Positions 1 through 13,146 are shown, numbered from the stretch's first letter. The stretch: 64,000 bases of DNA from Silurus meridionalis (GCF_014805685.1 NC_060886.1:20339608-20403607), one strand, 5' to 3'. Notes: generated from the letters alone by a model not told the origin. Numbers and translations are program-made.

Positions 1-237
1 ATGGGTTCAAATTTCATATTTGGGGAGTTTAATTAAGCAATAGATTATGTTTTGAAGGGAGTGTTGGGCCTAATGAATCCCTCGAGACAACCAATAAACA
101 CTGCAATAGTATCAAAGCATTCGTCTCTTTAATAGATGGGAAAATTACGGATGTAAATGGACTTGAGCTTTTCTTTCTGTGCTCATGGGAATGTTTACCA
201 GATAAAGATGACACTTAAGTAACCTGGGTCATACATG

Positions 238-284
<47 letters not shown>

Positions 285-939
285 TATGATGGTTATTTTT
301 AATATCAGAAAGTTATTTTAGGTTTCTAATGACATTTTTAAGGACAAAGAAGTATTCCATACAGCAAAACACATCATGATAGAAGGAAGTGTTGGGTTTA
401 ATGTATATACATTATTAAGAAGAGTGGCTAGATGTGTTTCTGATCAAATCAGCTCTTCTCATTCCCTTGAAGTACCAAGTATAAGCAATATGACACTTTC
501 ATAAATTCAATAAATGTATTATCTTGCACATTGTTCTTTTTGTGGCAGAAATAGCCAAATGGCTGACAGAATTTACACCAAATATATTTTTTGCATTTTG
601 AATTGGGTCTTTAGTTGTCAAGTCAGGTTTGAATTAAGTAGTGTATTTTAATTAAGTGGAAGGGGGAGATAGAAATTGTAAATGTCCATGAAAATTGCAT
701 GTATTAAATAGGAAAGGACAATTAAAGTTCCACTTGAAGTAAAAAAAAATGGCATCCTCTCTGTGCCTGGGCCAATAGGGGGTTTCGAATTATGACATTG
801 AATCCCAATTATTCTAGTATATATAGCTGAAAACCAAAAGAGCAAATCTGTCTATGCACATTGGGTGAGAGGAATGAGATACTCTTCTCCCTGAAAATCA
901 CAGTGACATTATGCAATCATATCCAACAGTGATCTTATG
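1..939. other. Intergenic, AT-rich, no gene seen
   Basis: No coding sequence with recognisable homology. It contains a (TTTA)n microsatellite at 238-285. Short open frames here lack codon bias or known motifs. Confidence 0.7.
238..285. repeat. (TTTA)n microsatellite
   Basis: About twelve uninterrupted TTTA units. Confidence 0.97.
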
Positions 940-1309
940 TACACTATATGGACAAAAGTTTGGAGAATTGACCATATAATCTGTATGTACTTTTTGTACA
1001 TTCCTTTCCACGTTTAGTCCCCATTTGCAGTTATAATAACCTGGGTTGCAGTAATTGTTTAAAATCATCTCAAAGGTGTTCAAGGTCAGAGCTTTATAAG
1101 AGCTATAAGAGCTTGCTTTGTGCACAGGAGCGTTGTCATGCTGGAACGGGTTTTGGTCTCCTAGATGCTGTGAAGGGAAAACTTAATGTTACCACATCCA
1201 AAGACATCCTGTACAATTGTGTGCCTCCATCTGTGTGGTAACAGTTTGGGGGAGAACCGAATATATTTGGTAAAGTCAGGTGCCCCAATACTTTTGCCAA
1301 TATACTGTA
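940..1309 (+). mobile_element. Short non-autonomous TIR DNA transposon (Tc1/mariner-like)
   Basis: The left end TACACTATATGGACAAAAGT and the right end CTTTTGCCAATATACTGTA are imperfect inverted repeats. The interior (for example TTGTGCACAGGAGCGTTGTC) matches a short repeat family I recognise as very common in fish genomes. At about 370 bases it has no transposase frame. The TA ends suggest Tc1/mariner-type mobilisation, but the superfamily is not certain. A decayed relative lies at about 20636-20890. Confidence 0.75.
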
Positions 1310-2559
1310 TGTGAAAGAGGGCAGAGAATGTATTCATCAGACTGTTATGCTGCTGGAACAGCAATTTGAACAGATGCAGTGAGCTGGTTTTACATGTCTC
1401 AGTGGAAGCAGGTGAAGCATATGATATCTGTAATATTAGTTGGCCAGTGGGTGGAAATTGTCTATATTCAAAAAATTGAGAGAATTATTCTTTTTTTTTT
1501 TTTTTTTTTTTGAATGAAATACGTTTCAAATGTGCAGCCATGTGTTATCCAGTAAATTGCACTGGAATAAAAAACAGTTGTTATGTCATTGTGTCTGATC
1601 TTATTTCTCCACACCACAGTCTGAATTCATCCTGCAATTTCTAAAACTGTAAAATCAGTAAACCCTGCAACACAGCATGCTGGAAGTGTGTGGTACGTGC
1701 TCACATCCAGCCTTCTCAGACATGGATGTTGTTTATCTCAGTAATGTCCAGTTGATTGTGAATCTCCCCAAGCCTCAGTAGCATCTGCTGTGCTCAGCAG
1801 ACTGAAGAAGTCAGTGCCAGTGGAGTGCTGGTCAGTAGCTGTCAATCACTGTGGCACAGATCTGCTAGCTGCCATCCGTCTGCACGTCCAGGTTGTACCA
1901 CTGGCTTTCCCTACTCTGCTTGGGCTGAAAATGATATGGCTGAAACGCTCTTTGTGGATTTGGCTAAGCTTTTGATTTTGATTTCTTTAGACGAATGATG
2001 TAAAAATAAATGAAGCCTGTCTGCTTACTGACAGTGATATTTGATTAAGTCTGGAACTAGTCATATGTTCTTATATTCTTTCTCCATTTTTCTAAGATAA
2101 AAATAATAGAGAAAGAGTTTATTTCTGTTTTGAGTGGCAGATGTGTTCTCGCTGTCTGTGCTGCTGGCTAGACAGTCTGGAATGTGCCTTTTGTACACAC
2201 AGTTCAGAGACGCAGAGACGAAGTGATGCAAAGCAATTTATTCTTGTGTCCATGGCCCCACAAACAGGAACTCTAGGTTCGTGAAAACACAAAAGTACAA
2301 ATAAGCCAGTGTTTTCCTTTCTTTGTCCCTTTCTCTGTCCTTCTCTCTCTATCTCATACACACACATGCATACATGCTTCTAAAACAAACAATACACATT
2401 CTCTCTCACACCAGGCCATAAACACATTGATTACCTCATCTGTACAGATAGAGAAAGCCACAAGCAGCTATTTACTTGAACTGAGGTAAACAGAGCTGCT
2501 GACAGTAGACTTGTCCTGTGTGTTTCGTTTGTGCACTGCCCTCTGTGCTGCCGTCTCTG
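1310..2559. other. Intergenic, no gene seen
   Basis: Mixed AT-rich spacer with a poly-T run at about 1491-1511. The short open frame at 1790-1975 has no recognisable motif and is treated as chance. Confidence 0.6.
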
Positions 2560-2880
2560 ACCCCTGGCTTCATCTAATTTCTGCCATCACATTCAGATCA
2601 GACGGCCAGCGGTCAGCCTCATTAGAGCCAATGTTTTAAATCACCTCTCGTGTGGCTGTGCAGCGGCCCGCACCCGCTCTCTCCTGAATCATCAGCATTT
2701 AGATTTGGCTCTGGTGATTGCAGCTGCTGGTGGTAATACATTAAGGGACTGAGGCGGCCAGCCGCGCCAGGATGAAAGCACCTTTCCCTATTTGCACTAA
2801 GTTTCCCTTCACATTCTTAGGCATGAAGCGCCCTAATTAGGGCAATGGTTTCGACTGTTGTCATATTCAGTTGGGGCAAT
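2560..2880. promoter_or_regulatory. Candidate conserved non-coding block
   Basis: Unique-looking, compositionally balanced sequence between AT-rich spacer and a microsatellite. It carries CpG-containing patches and a CCCTAATTAGGG palindrome near 2830. This style is typical of developmental enhancers near FIGN, but no alignment was possible. Confidence 0.3.
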
Positions 2881-2913
2881 TTTGTCTGCGTTGTACAACA
2901 AGATAGTTTTGTA

Positions 2914-2915
<2 letters not shown>

Positions 2916-2997
<82 letters not shown>
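2916..2997. repeat. (AT)n microsatellite
   Basis: About 82 bases of uninterrupted AT dinucleotide. Confidence 0.98.
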
Positions 2998-2999
<2 letters not shown>

Positions 3000-4953
3000 A
3001 TAGACAGTAAAATGTTAAATGATGTCATGGAGCTGGGGAATTGATTCTACTTTGGTTTAATGCAGAAAAAAAGCACGGCTCATTTTAAGTCTTCCAGGCT
3101 CTGGAGCCAAGAGAGACTGCTCTCAACCTGTGCTTTGGATGACAAATGCAGACATTCAATTTAAGCTGATCGACTCAACATACTAAATGAAATATTATGA
3201 AAATAATCATTTAGCCTGTGAAATGACATCTTTAAAGAAACCGAGGAGGCATTATTCCATCTATGGGCAATAAAAAGAAACATGTGTGCACTTTGGATGT
3301 GTTTTCAAGAATAAATGCATGTACAGTATATTTAGCTCTTATATTCCATATATAGTGTTGCTTATATTTACATTTAGCATTTTTACGTGTTACATGTGTT
3401 TAGATAAGAATTTATAAATTTTTACAAATAAAACTCTCAGAAAAGCATCTTTAGAGCTCAAATCTTAATCTTATTAATTGTATAATATTTGTTGAAACCA
3501 TGTTTATTTAGTTTGACAACTTGTATAAGATTAGACCAATTCAATGCAGGTGGCAAGCAAAACAGGCTAATAACTGTACAAAAAACTATAACAGAAATAA
3601 CTTTTAAAAATAACTTTTCCATTTGTCAGTTGTGTCCATTAAACACAAGTCAGTTGTGTCCATTAAACACAAACCATTTAAAAATAGAATAAATATGAGG
3701 TCTCCTGATTAGGCTTCACTGATTCTATGGATTCCTATTTTGAGAACCGTTTTTTAGTGTTATTTTCCTTGATACCTTTGATGCCTTTATGCGTAATGAT
3801 ATTAGTTGTAGGAAATTGGAACAAAAAATGTTGAAATTGTTTAAGTAAGTAAACGAATATGAGCAATCCCTAAAACAAAACATATATTTGTAAAGTTATA
3901 TAATGTTGTCTTGAATCTATATGAACAGCCTGAGAGAAAGGAAGCTCTTGTGCAAATAAGATCTACTTGCTTCCTTCTCTATCTTTTGCTTTCTCTCTCA
4001 GGGTCTCAGGACTGTGAAAGCCTCCGTGCCTCTTGAGGGATCAGATAGGGGGGTTATAGGAAACAGGCTTCCCCCAGTTTGCTGCCATGGGCCTGACCAG
4101 TCACAGCGAACACTGCCAGGAACTCACTGAGCAACCAGAGAGCAAAGAGGCACTGGGGATTCCTGTAATTGTCAGTGTTCTCAGCAGCTCTTAAGCATTG
4201 CAGCATGAAATGAAGACTTAGCCCCCCCACCCCAAACCCACTTCACCATCACCACCCACAAACCTCCTCCTACTGGTTCAGTTCCACAACAATCCTCTTC
4301 TCTACTACTCTTTTTTACTTATTTTCACCACTCTTAAATGATAGAATGTTAGATCTAAGGTTTTTAGGGTCTGAAACCCCTCAAATCCACTTGGAGATAG
4401 TGGAGAAGAGCCCAGAAACACTGCAATCAATGTGGCGGTGTGCCATTGCCATCTCTGAAAAAAAGACCAATACACACTACTGTTGCAGCTCACTGTAGCA
4501 CTTTTTTCAAGTTTTTACTGTAAAGTCATAATTCTTTTTTTAAATTGAAAAAAATAAATGTATTGCCAGTATTTTTAGTGTTATATTTGCTTCTATGTAC
4601 ACCTTAAATTGTAATTTGGTTAGTGGATAGTGTACAGTGCTAAAGAGGTTCAGATGGCATTAGGTAATGGGTTGTGTCTGGTTCAAGGAATGACGAGGCA
4701 TCTACTTGACAGCCCCTTCACATCCTCAGATTCGCTCAGAGGCTAGGCTGTATGTGCTATATTATGAGTTGGTACAGCAGAATGGTGTGCACTGATCTGA
4801 GACTATTCAGTGAACAGTCAGTACATCAGCAGGAGCACAAGCCATTGTTTCCCAGCACTGCAAATCCCACTTTGTGTTTTATTTATCATATCATGAATTA
4901 TAGTCAGGACTATGAGTCTGTGAGATTCAGCTTGCTGTGACTGTTTGTTTGTT
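2998..4953. other. Intergenic, AT-rich, with a short tandem duplication
   Basis: No gene seen. A perfect 24-base tandem duplication lies at 3625-3672. A simple pyrimidine-rich patch lies near 3967-4000. Confidence 0.6.
3625..3672. repeat. Perfect 24-base tandem duplication
   Basis: Two identical adjacent 24-base units, each starting GTCAGTTGTGTCC and ending AAACACAA. The lack of any difference suggests a recent duplication. Confidence 0.95.
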
Positions 4954-4960
4954 TGTGTGT

Positions 4961-5028
<68 letters not shown>
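4954..5028. repeat. (GT)n microsatellite
   Basis: About 75 bases of GT repeat with one CT interruption near its start. Confidence 0.97.
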
Positions 5029-5030
<2 letters not shown>

Positions 5031-5559
5031 ACTCAGACGTTAATTTGGAGCAGTGCAGCAGGTTGAAAATGAAGAGCTGTCAGCTGTGATTGTCTTCAAT
5101 CCATTGACAGAAAGGGGAAATGAATTGGTGTTCCATATGTGTAAACAAAGCATTTGCTTACATAATGTTTGATTAGTTAGTAAAGTCAGAAAATTCCAGG
5201 GGTCTTGGTGATCATATCATGCCAGGTTTCATTTGTTATTAAATACATTACAAAATAAAGCATCACACTCCTGTATATAGGGAACAAGTAAGAACTTTTA
5301 TTTTGAGTAAAAAAAATAAATAAAAAGAACATAGTGTATGTGTGGAAAACAATGTAAGAATTAGGCTAGTTCAGAAATTCATAGAATATCTGTGTGCTAT
5401 TTGAAAGTGAGACTGAACATGCAGTTCAAACTGAGGTCTTCTTGACCTCAGGTGCTTGTCCCAATCCCAGCAGAGTCTCTCCCACACTGGTGCCTCAGAA
5501 TAACTGACACAAAGCTAAATTAGACAGCCTATATCTTCTCATACTGCACTTATTGTCTG

Positions 5560-6480
5560 ACTATTTTTAAAAAAGAGGAACGGGAGCTAAAATACAACAG
5601 GCTTCGATTGCTGGTCGTGCCAGGAGTAGGCCAGTGAGAGGACAAGCAGACAATACCCGCTAACTGCTGTGTGACAGGCTAATTATTGGCCTACTGTTGT
5701 AAAATTCTCTCTACATAGGTCACTTGGACAGTGTAATTAAAAATGCATTACAGAATCTTTTTATTGAAGCAATTAAATCAAAAAAGCAAAAAGTAATTAA
5801 GCTTGGAGGTAATGATAGTGTTAGTCAACAGCATTTATTGCGGAAATGAGTGGTGTTTGCCTTGCCTCTTAATGCGTTCTGCAGCCGTATTTACACGCAG
5901 TCGTTTGATGAATGTGTCACGCAAGCTTTCAGTAAGAGCCAATTATGTTGATAATGTCAAATTTTGTGCAAAATTAGTTCTACAGCCGCATTGTCACCCA
6001 GGAAGTAATTGTGAGCAGACTCCAAGCACGAGTCCCTGTCGCTAGTATACTTCAGCACATTACGCCATTTAAAGATACTGTAGCGCAATTTGTGCCATCC
6101 AGTTTATAATTACATTAAATTGCCCATCTTATCAGTGCTTAAAGAGTTAGGATTATCAGAGACAGCACTGTATGGGCTGTGCAAAATTCCTTCCAGACGC
6201 ATGCTCACAGCCAGCACAAAGAAAAGACGGAGAAGATAATATTCTGAGGTTAGAAAACTGTAATTTTCGCTTTAAAGGGGATCTTTGGTTAGAGGAGCCA
6301 TCACATTAAAGCAGCTGAGCTGTGTGAAGTAACATAGCCAGGCTTGGGCTGCTTGACACATTAAGATACACTTGACTTTGAGTGCATCTTATTTCCTAAG
6401 CCAACATATACATAAAAGCCAATGCATCTGATGTGTCGTTCCCACACATCTCCCCCATTGTGTCAGGTGAATCTAAGTTC
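5560..6480. promoter_or_regulatory. Candidate conserved non-coding cluster
   Basis: About 900 bases free of recognisable repeats, with a high density of homeodomain-type cores (GTAATTAAG, CTAATTATTGG, GTGTAATTAAAA) mixed with moderate-GC patches. There is no long coding frame. The 80-residue frame at 5803-6045 has no known motif. The enhancer role is inferred from style only. Confidence 0.33.
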
Positions 6481-6523
6481 AGATAATATGGTAATGTGTG
6501 AGTGTGTGTGTGTGTGTGTGTAT

Positions 6524-7675
6524 GTGGGGGGGTGTTTCTGTTGGTGCTGGAGGTTTGCTGTCCTAGTTAGCATATGGAACAATTGCAAAACCTAGACCCT
6601 AATTAGAATTCTGTGCACACGTTTTTGAACAGCACAATAATAATTTAATTGTCAGGAAAAAAGGGTCAAATTTGTAGCTTCAAGGAGGAAGGAATAATCT
6701 TAGCATAGATGAGGTGGCTACAAAAGCACATCTAGTGCACCTTAACCTAGACCCATCAATAATATCTAGTGGCAGAATGTGTAAAATTAAATGCATTAAA
6801 TTCTATAATGACTGCAGAATACATACAGTAATATGCTGAATGAAGTGAGTTGTCCTTAAAGGGGGTTTCCAGTTTGCACTTATAAGACTAATATTGTGCA
6901 GAGATAAAGTGGCCTGAGGCTGTTGTCCATTACAGAAATACATTTTGATTATTGTATTTACAATAAGTCGTATCAGAAATAGCAGTCTAGATTTCACAAC
7001 ACTACAGGTGCGTACTGCAGCAACTACATTGCTACAGGCAAGAAAAATAGGACGGAGACATTTCTTCTGATTATCATTACTTCATGAAAGCATTCATTTA
7101 TGGTGCTTTATAATTTTTTTTTTTAATACAGAAATAGCAGCAATTAAATATAGTAGAGATCTGTCAAAAGCATAAAAATTTGAAGAAATGTACAAATTAT
7201 ATTGCTTAAAATATACTGCCTTACATGAAATATATACATCCAGTATACTGTGTTGAAATGTTTTAAAAACTACTGAATAATTAATAGCGTAAATAAATGA
7301 ATAAAAGAAAAATGTGTGCTTGACATGGGGCATTTTAAGAGACATTTATTTCATATTAATGGAAGGAGTCTCCTGTTATGTATTGTTATGTAATATAATA
7401 TTTTGAAACTTTTGTGATTTTGTGTTTTTTGTTTTCTCAGTAACATAGAAGCTGCATCTTTTCTCTTATAAACTTTGAAAGTATGCCAAAAAAGAAATGC
7501 TGGTGAGAGAACGATGGATGATGTAAGTTAGTGATAACTGGAATTACTGTGTCTCTTGGAGATTTCAAAAGATTAAAGGATATAATAAATGGATACAATA
7601 ATTATTTGTTGTTCTTTCATTAATAATAACAATATAATCTTTGGCAAACTGCTGTGGCAGTGTGCTGTTATCAGA
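6524..7675. other. Intergenic, AT-rich, no gene seen
   Basis: AT-rich spacer after a short GT repeat (about 6497-6523). No recognisable coding or repeat family. Confidence 0.6.
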
Positions 7676-8160
7676 GATGGGAAGGATTGAAGTACAAATA
7701 CTTCATTACTGTACTTAAGTAGGTTTTTCTGGTATCAGTACTTTACTTCACTGTTTATTTTTTGGACAACTTTTTACTATCACTCTACAGTTTTTACACA
7801 CATATATCTGTGTGCTCAGGCTCATTTCTTTGGTTTTAATCTATTTTGTGACATAATCAATAATACAATAATAATATAATAATAATATAAAACAATATAA
7901 TAATAATATTTTGTGACATAATTTTTTAGCCCATTAATCTATTTCCTTTCATTTCCTGGCTCTCACGCACCTTATGAAGTTAACAATGTGTAAGGCAGAA
8001 AGCAACAAGAAGTATGGGGCAAACATGGATGAGGCAGAGGGAGTCAGTGATGTAAACATGACTGAGAACAGAGACATTCCTGATCACCTGATCATCATCA
8101 TCATCATCCTTTCTCTGCTTGTGTTCTATATGGTGGTTGTTCACCCTGTATACATTCATT
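7676..8160 (+). mobile_element. Fragment of a fish interspersed DNA repeat (hAT-like?)
   Basis: The text around 7690-7790 (GTACAAATACTTCATTACTG, then ACTTTACTTCACT) matches a repeat I recognise from many fish genomes, thought to be a non-autonomous hAT-type transposon. Ends are not resolved. The open frame at 7974-8162, rich in isoleucine from an ATC run, may be part of this relic and is not called as a gene. Confidence 0.45.
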
Positions 8161-9440
8161 AGGTAACAAAATTTGAAATTCTTTTGTATTAATATATTAA
8201 TATGATGTGACGTCCAGTTAGCGGTGCTCCAGTAAAACAGGTTATTTTGTCTTCTCTGGCTGTTATAAGAAAAAAATCCAATTGGGATGTAACGGATTGC
8301 ACCTCCATGCATTGCATGTTGCAACTGCATGTATTCCATTCCTTACTAAATACACCTCATAACATAGACAGCTGTAGAGAGCTGATGACTTTGCATTCAA
8401 CATAATAAACAATAGAAAATAAAGTTGATTTTGAAATACATTGTACACTATCACGAGTAAAATCACATAAGATCAACTGCATGGTTGCGTTTATTTTTAT
8501 AGAAGTGATCAAATGATTTCCCTCTATTCCCTCCACTCTGAGCACAGGTCAAAGTCAACTCAAACAAGTACGCAATAGCAGTTCCCTGGATTCCTTTTGT
8601 TCTCACAGTGTCTTGTCATTAAGACTGTGAACAGCAGAGGGCAGCTTAAATACATACATGCTCCCTAAGCACATATTCAGACCTTGGCCTTCTTTACATG
8701 TCTAAGTAAGCCCAAGGCTAGAGGCGCCCCTACTCAAAGTCCACCGTTTACTGACATTAACAGCACAGCAGATGGAGCGAAGAGTCTGCTCTGATGTGAC
8801 AAGGGAAGCATCTTCTCTAGAGGTTCTTTTTGTGTTTGTGTGTGTATCTCAGTCGAACTCCTGCTCCAATGCTTTACCATGCAACATTGAAACGTGTGGT
8901 ATGTATAGTAATTTAAATTTAGGATGCAACTGCAAACATCCTGATTGCTGTTTCATTTGGAAGGTCACGTTTGTTTGAATCTTATTTTCGATAAATTGAC
9001 ATCTCTGCTTGTAGCCTTTTTTTTTTTTTTTTTATTAAGTATCTTGGCAATTGAATCATTTCCACAATACTATTTAACTGTAGTGACCAGACTTTCCCTA
9101 CTACTCTTACAGGTTAAGCTGTACAATTTACCTGGTCATTTCATAGTTTTTTGTAAAATCTCTGTTTTCCTATAATGACAGAAATAGTTCGTGTGGTTAA
9201 ATTAGCTAGGGTATTAAATGAGGATATTCAACAACGTTGCCCCCCAACGTGTTTGGTGTGGTTAAAATGTCCAAACTCGTGATTTTGTACTTTTGTAAGT
9301 TGAGCACACATTATGCATAATTTTGGAGCAAAATAATTCAACCAAGTGAACCCCTGACCCAGGACATGCGTTAGGCTCCTGAGAAATGAATCAACTTTGT
9401 ATATAAGGACAGTTCGCATTTACTCATTAACACATTAAAA
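8161..9440. other. Intergenic, no gene seen
   Basis: Spacer with a poly-T run near 9017-9034. Short frames on both strands show no motif. Confidence 0.6.
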
Positions 9441-9449
9441 CAGCTGAGT

Positions 9450-9915
9450 TACAAAACAAGTGAACCGTGTCACGTTTGACATGGCAGCTGAGAATCCGTT
9501 TGTTTGTGAGGGCTGCTCATGCAGCATGGAGTGGAGAAATCGTGTGCACGCTAGCGACCGAGCCGGTGCGCGGTCACGGGCAGGTCTCAGGGAGTGCTCG
9601 TGCCCGCTGTGTCCGCGCCGCCGCTCGAGATGGATGTGGTGGCGCGGGCTCGCGCGCTCAGTCACTGTCACCTTCCTCGCGGTGGTCCTCCGCTCCCTCC
9701 TTACACCGGGAGCCCACCGCTGACCGGAATTATCCTTCACCGGCACCGGCGCCTGCTTTAAATAAACACGGCGTTCAGCCACAGCGCGCCGCCGCCCATC
9801 CATCTCAAAGAATTAGCGCCACTTTTTGCGCGCCCCGTGAAGCTGAGCGCTTTCTGCAAGCCTCCCACATAATTCACTGCTAGCAAACGCGCAGGGACGG
9901 CGCCCGGGTTACTAA
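9450..9915. promoter_or_regulatory. Orphan CpG-rich island, possible promoter
   Basis: An abrupt island of CpG-rich, GC-rich sequence in a strongly AT-rich setting, with clusters such as GCGCGGGCTCGCGCGCTCAG. Overlapping frames of 87, 122 and 138 residues exist on both strands, as expected in stop-poor GC-rich DNA, and none resembles a known protein. In tetrapods the next gene on this side of FIGN is KCNH7, but its conserved N-terminus was not found here. It could be the promoter of an unannotated transcript or of a gene whose coding starts elsewhere. Confidence 0.55.
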
Positions 9916-10500
9916 CGTGAAACGCTATATCTTACTAAATAAATAAATACAAATAATTTAAAACTCCACCGATCTGGCGCATTGGTATTTTTATTTTTTT
10001 TGCGGGGAAAAAAGTAAAATTTGGGAAATTCTGTATTTAACCGAACTGGTTCATTCGAATGTTTCTCCCCTCACAGCGTATGAATGTGTGCTGGTTATTA
10101 GATTAAAGAAATGAACCCACAACACACCTTTTCCCCCATTTTTTCTTCTTCATGGTTTTAACAAAGCCTCTATGTGGGAACACAATAAAACCACTCCTAT
10201 CTCTCATTGTATTATCTGGCATTTGCAAGGACAAGAGACATGACATTATTTATTCAAATTTAACATTTGAGAACTTATAAATTTCCATAATATAGTTTTT
10301 CATAACACATACACACTGATGCCACTAATCAGAAACATTAAGTGAACATGCAGGTAAAATTAAAAAGGAAATAAAATATCTTTAAATAATATATTCAGTT
10401 AAATAGTATAATTATCTGCTTTTCTTATTCTATCATCTTTAATCAGGAGCTCAGCATGGTCCTTCAGTGGTTTGACGATGGTTTAGAAGCTGAAGGAAGG
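9916..10500. other. Intergenic, AT-rich, no gene seen
   Basis: Sharp return to AT-rich sequence after the CpG-rich island. Confidence 0.6.
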
Positions 10501-10501
10501 C

Positions 10502-10530
10502 GTGTGTGTGTGTGTGTGTGTGTGTGAGAG

Positions 10531-10566
<36 letters not shown>
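10502..10566. repeat. Compound (TG)n/(GA)n microsatellite
   Basis: A TG run of about 25 bases, then GAGAGGC, then a GA run of about 34 bases. Confidence 0.96.
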
Positions 10567-10572
<6 letters not shown>

Positions 10573-12059
10573 AAAATTAAAGTTTACCTTTCCAACAGCC
10601 CTGCCATTAGGCATGTGAATAGTTTTGTTTTATATGACTGGATAATATTTGGCTATATTAAAGTGTTAATAGCAAACACAATTGATTGGTTAGCTCTACC
10701 AGTCATTAGTGAGGGGGGTGGTGAAGAACATGGCAGTAAAATTATAGTGTTGTGCCAGTCCACCAGCATGAGCCTGCTCTCTGGGAGGGGTGATCAGAGG
10801 GCCAGACCACCACATCTGACAGCAGTTTGAAAAACCACAGGAGGGAACCATGTTAATTAGGCACTCATGAACATAACACTTAGCTCTATTCAGTCCGAAG
10901 ATCCATTCCTAGATATCTTAATTTGCTAAAGGTAGTAAAATGTGCAGTTCATCTAATTAAGGTGAGTCTGGGAAAAAATATGCTTACATACTTACACAGT
11001 GGGTACACGTGTTAGTGCAGGGATGTCTTTGCAGGTTTTTTAATGGGGCAATGTATTAAGTAAAACAGAAAAAAATAGGTAATTACGAGTTTATTTTGGA
11101 AATCTGTGCTATATACACTTTTTTTCTCCAGGTTAAAGTTGGTATAAATGTTTTTTTTGATATAAAATATAAGTTTGATATAAAGCTGAAACAATTCAAG
11201 TGGTTTTAATTTTTCAAAAATGTATCAGTTAATCCTAAAAGATATTAAATTACTTATGGGTGATCTGGGTTGTTGCATTCAATGTCTATAGGTTGAAGCA
11301 TAATTCTATAAAGAGAGTTTCCTTCCTGCATGAGGGAATGTGGCCATGATGCTCTTAACTTATTTCAAAACTCACTCAATTTACCGAAGCGCCTTTGCTG
11401 CACGTTTTGTTTAATGGTGGGAGATAAAGTAGTATGAGTTCTGCGATATTAACATAAATGAAAAGAGTGTGAATTCACACTGCATGAAAATTAAGCCTTA
11501 ATATGAAAGCTATAAATCACCTTAAAAAGAAACCTACCTGGAATAGCTCCTGATTAGGAGTTAAATAAAATGACCCAGAATTCTAGACCTTTAGTGAAGC
11601 TCATGTGAAAAGTAGGTGCCAGGATCTTTTTTTCTTCCCCTATCACAGCAAGAGCACTCCACAGTCCAAAGACACACTTTTAGGTTCAATCTGAAATTAG
11701 TTTGTCATTAACATGTATAATCAAAGCTTCAAAATGTCAAATATATTGTATTTTTTTCTATCTCTGAATTTCTTACAGAGAATGGAGTGGCATGTGTTTC
11801 AGACTGGTTGATAAGAAGCTTACACAGAGAGAATCTCAACATAGATCATTTCACTAACGACTTTTGTGGCCAGTAGATAAATTGGTTTCACCCCCCCTCC
11901 ATATTTGAGGCCTACTGGAGCAGTATCTCAGCACGGTAAGCAGTTTAGCGCATCTGAAAGGAAGGGTTGAGGTATATGAACTCAATTTCTGCCTTTTTTG
12001 TGTAATGTCTAACATTTCTGGGTTCTCTTAAATCTTTTCTAAGTACACGTTAAACGTTA
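10567..12059. other. Intergenic, no gene seen
   Basis: AT-rich spacer without a recognised repeat family. Confidence 0.6.
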
Positions 12060-12300
12060 TACACCGGTGCAGATTATCAAAGCTTAGACTCTTCTATCGC
12101 TTCGTAATTTCAGTCTTGAAACACTCTCGTGGCATTTCCAGGACAGAGGAGCATTGAAATCTGATAATTCCATGCATTCATTACATTAATGAATCTAATA
12201 TGAATGTCTCTTCTCATCCAGCTCAGCTCATTTGCATAGTCATTAATATTAATATTGAAGCGGATTTGTTTTCTGTAGGTATAAAACGCTTAGCCTATAC
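12060..12300. promoter_or_regulatory. Candidate conserved non-coding block with an octamer motif
   Basis: Contains ATTTGCAT (POU-factor octamer) near 12229, then CATTAATATTAATATTG, and ACATTAATGAATC upstream. Unique-looking sequence; no alignment possible. Confidence 0.3.
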
Positions 12301-13146
12301 AAAAAAGGAAACACCTTGATAAATATTTGCATGTCGCAGACAGAGCTAAATAAATGCTTTGTGCCCTCTGACTCGAAGGCTGAACTACTGAGACTCCGGT
12401 ACACTGCATTTACACAAAGCAGTGTCTTTCTTTTGACGTGGACCACCTTCATTTCCTATTCTCTGAGTAATAAGAGTTGCCAGATGTGGTTTTGTTACAA
12501 TACAACAAGCATTTATGATTTCACTGGTGACTTATGTTCACTGTTGCATATGTCTTTAGTTTGCCTTGCAGAAAGAATCAGACAAATAATGAGCTGTAGT
12601 ATTTTATTTGGCCTATGTGTGTGGGCACATGAATTTGTGTGCACATTGCATGTGTGTGTCTGTGTGTATATGTTTGTGTTGCCCCAGGTCTGGCTAAGCT
12701 TGTGGCTGTCAAGTGAAATTTAAAGAGCTTTATCTGGTTCTCATTCTTTAGCTTTCCCGGTGAGACATCTCAAATCACTTACAAAGACAAACTGGTCAAA
12801 GCAAGCTCACAGATACTGCGAGCAGCTGCTTTTTCAGTCAATCAATCCACTGCAGCCATCTGGGGGAAAGTAAAGAGCTCTTTAGGAACGTGAAGTTATG
12901 AAGTGGTTTGCTGGTATTACAGCAATAAAAATACAGTTTGCGGATAGCCTTCACATCCAACAACACAATGATTTGGATAAAGGGTGTATATTGATGTTTG
13001 AATGAGAAGGAATATATGAGCAAATAGAATACAAATGCACACACAAACATTTGTCTAGTGCTATGCTACACTTAAAATCTAAACATAACCTAAACTTGAG
13101 TAACCCAAAGGAAATGGATTTTTTTTAGGGGTTTTTACATTTTTGT

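Noticed and set aside
9435..9883. Overlapping frames of 87-138 residues in the CpG-rich island
   Set aside because: They overlap on both strands as expected in stop-poor GC-rich DNA, and none carries a recognisable motif. Kept only as a promoter-like island.
9450..9915. First coding exon of KCNH7
   Set aside because: KCNH7 is the expected neighbour from tetrapod synteny, but its conserved N-terminal coding sequence was not found here on the minus strand.
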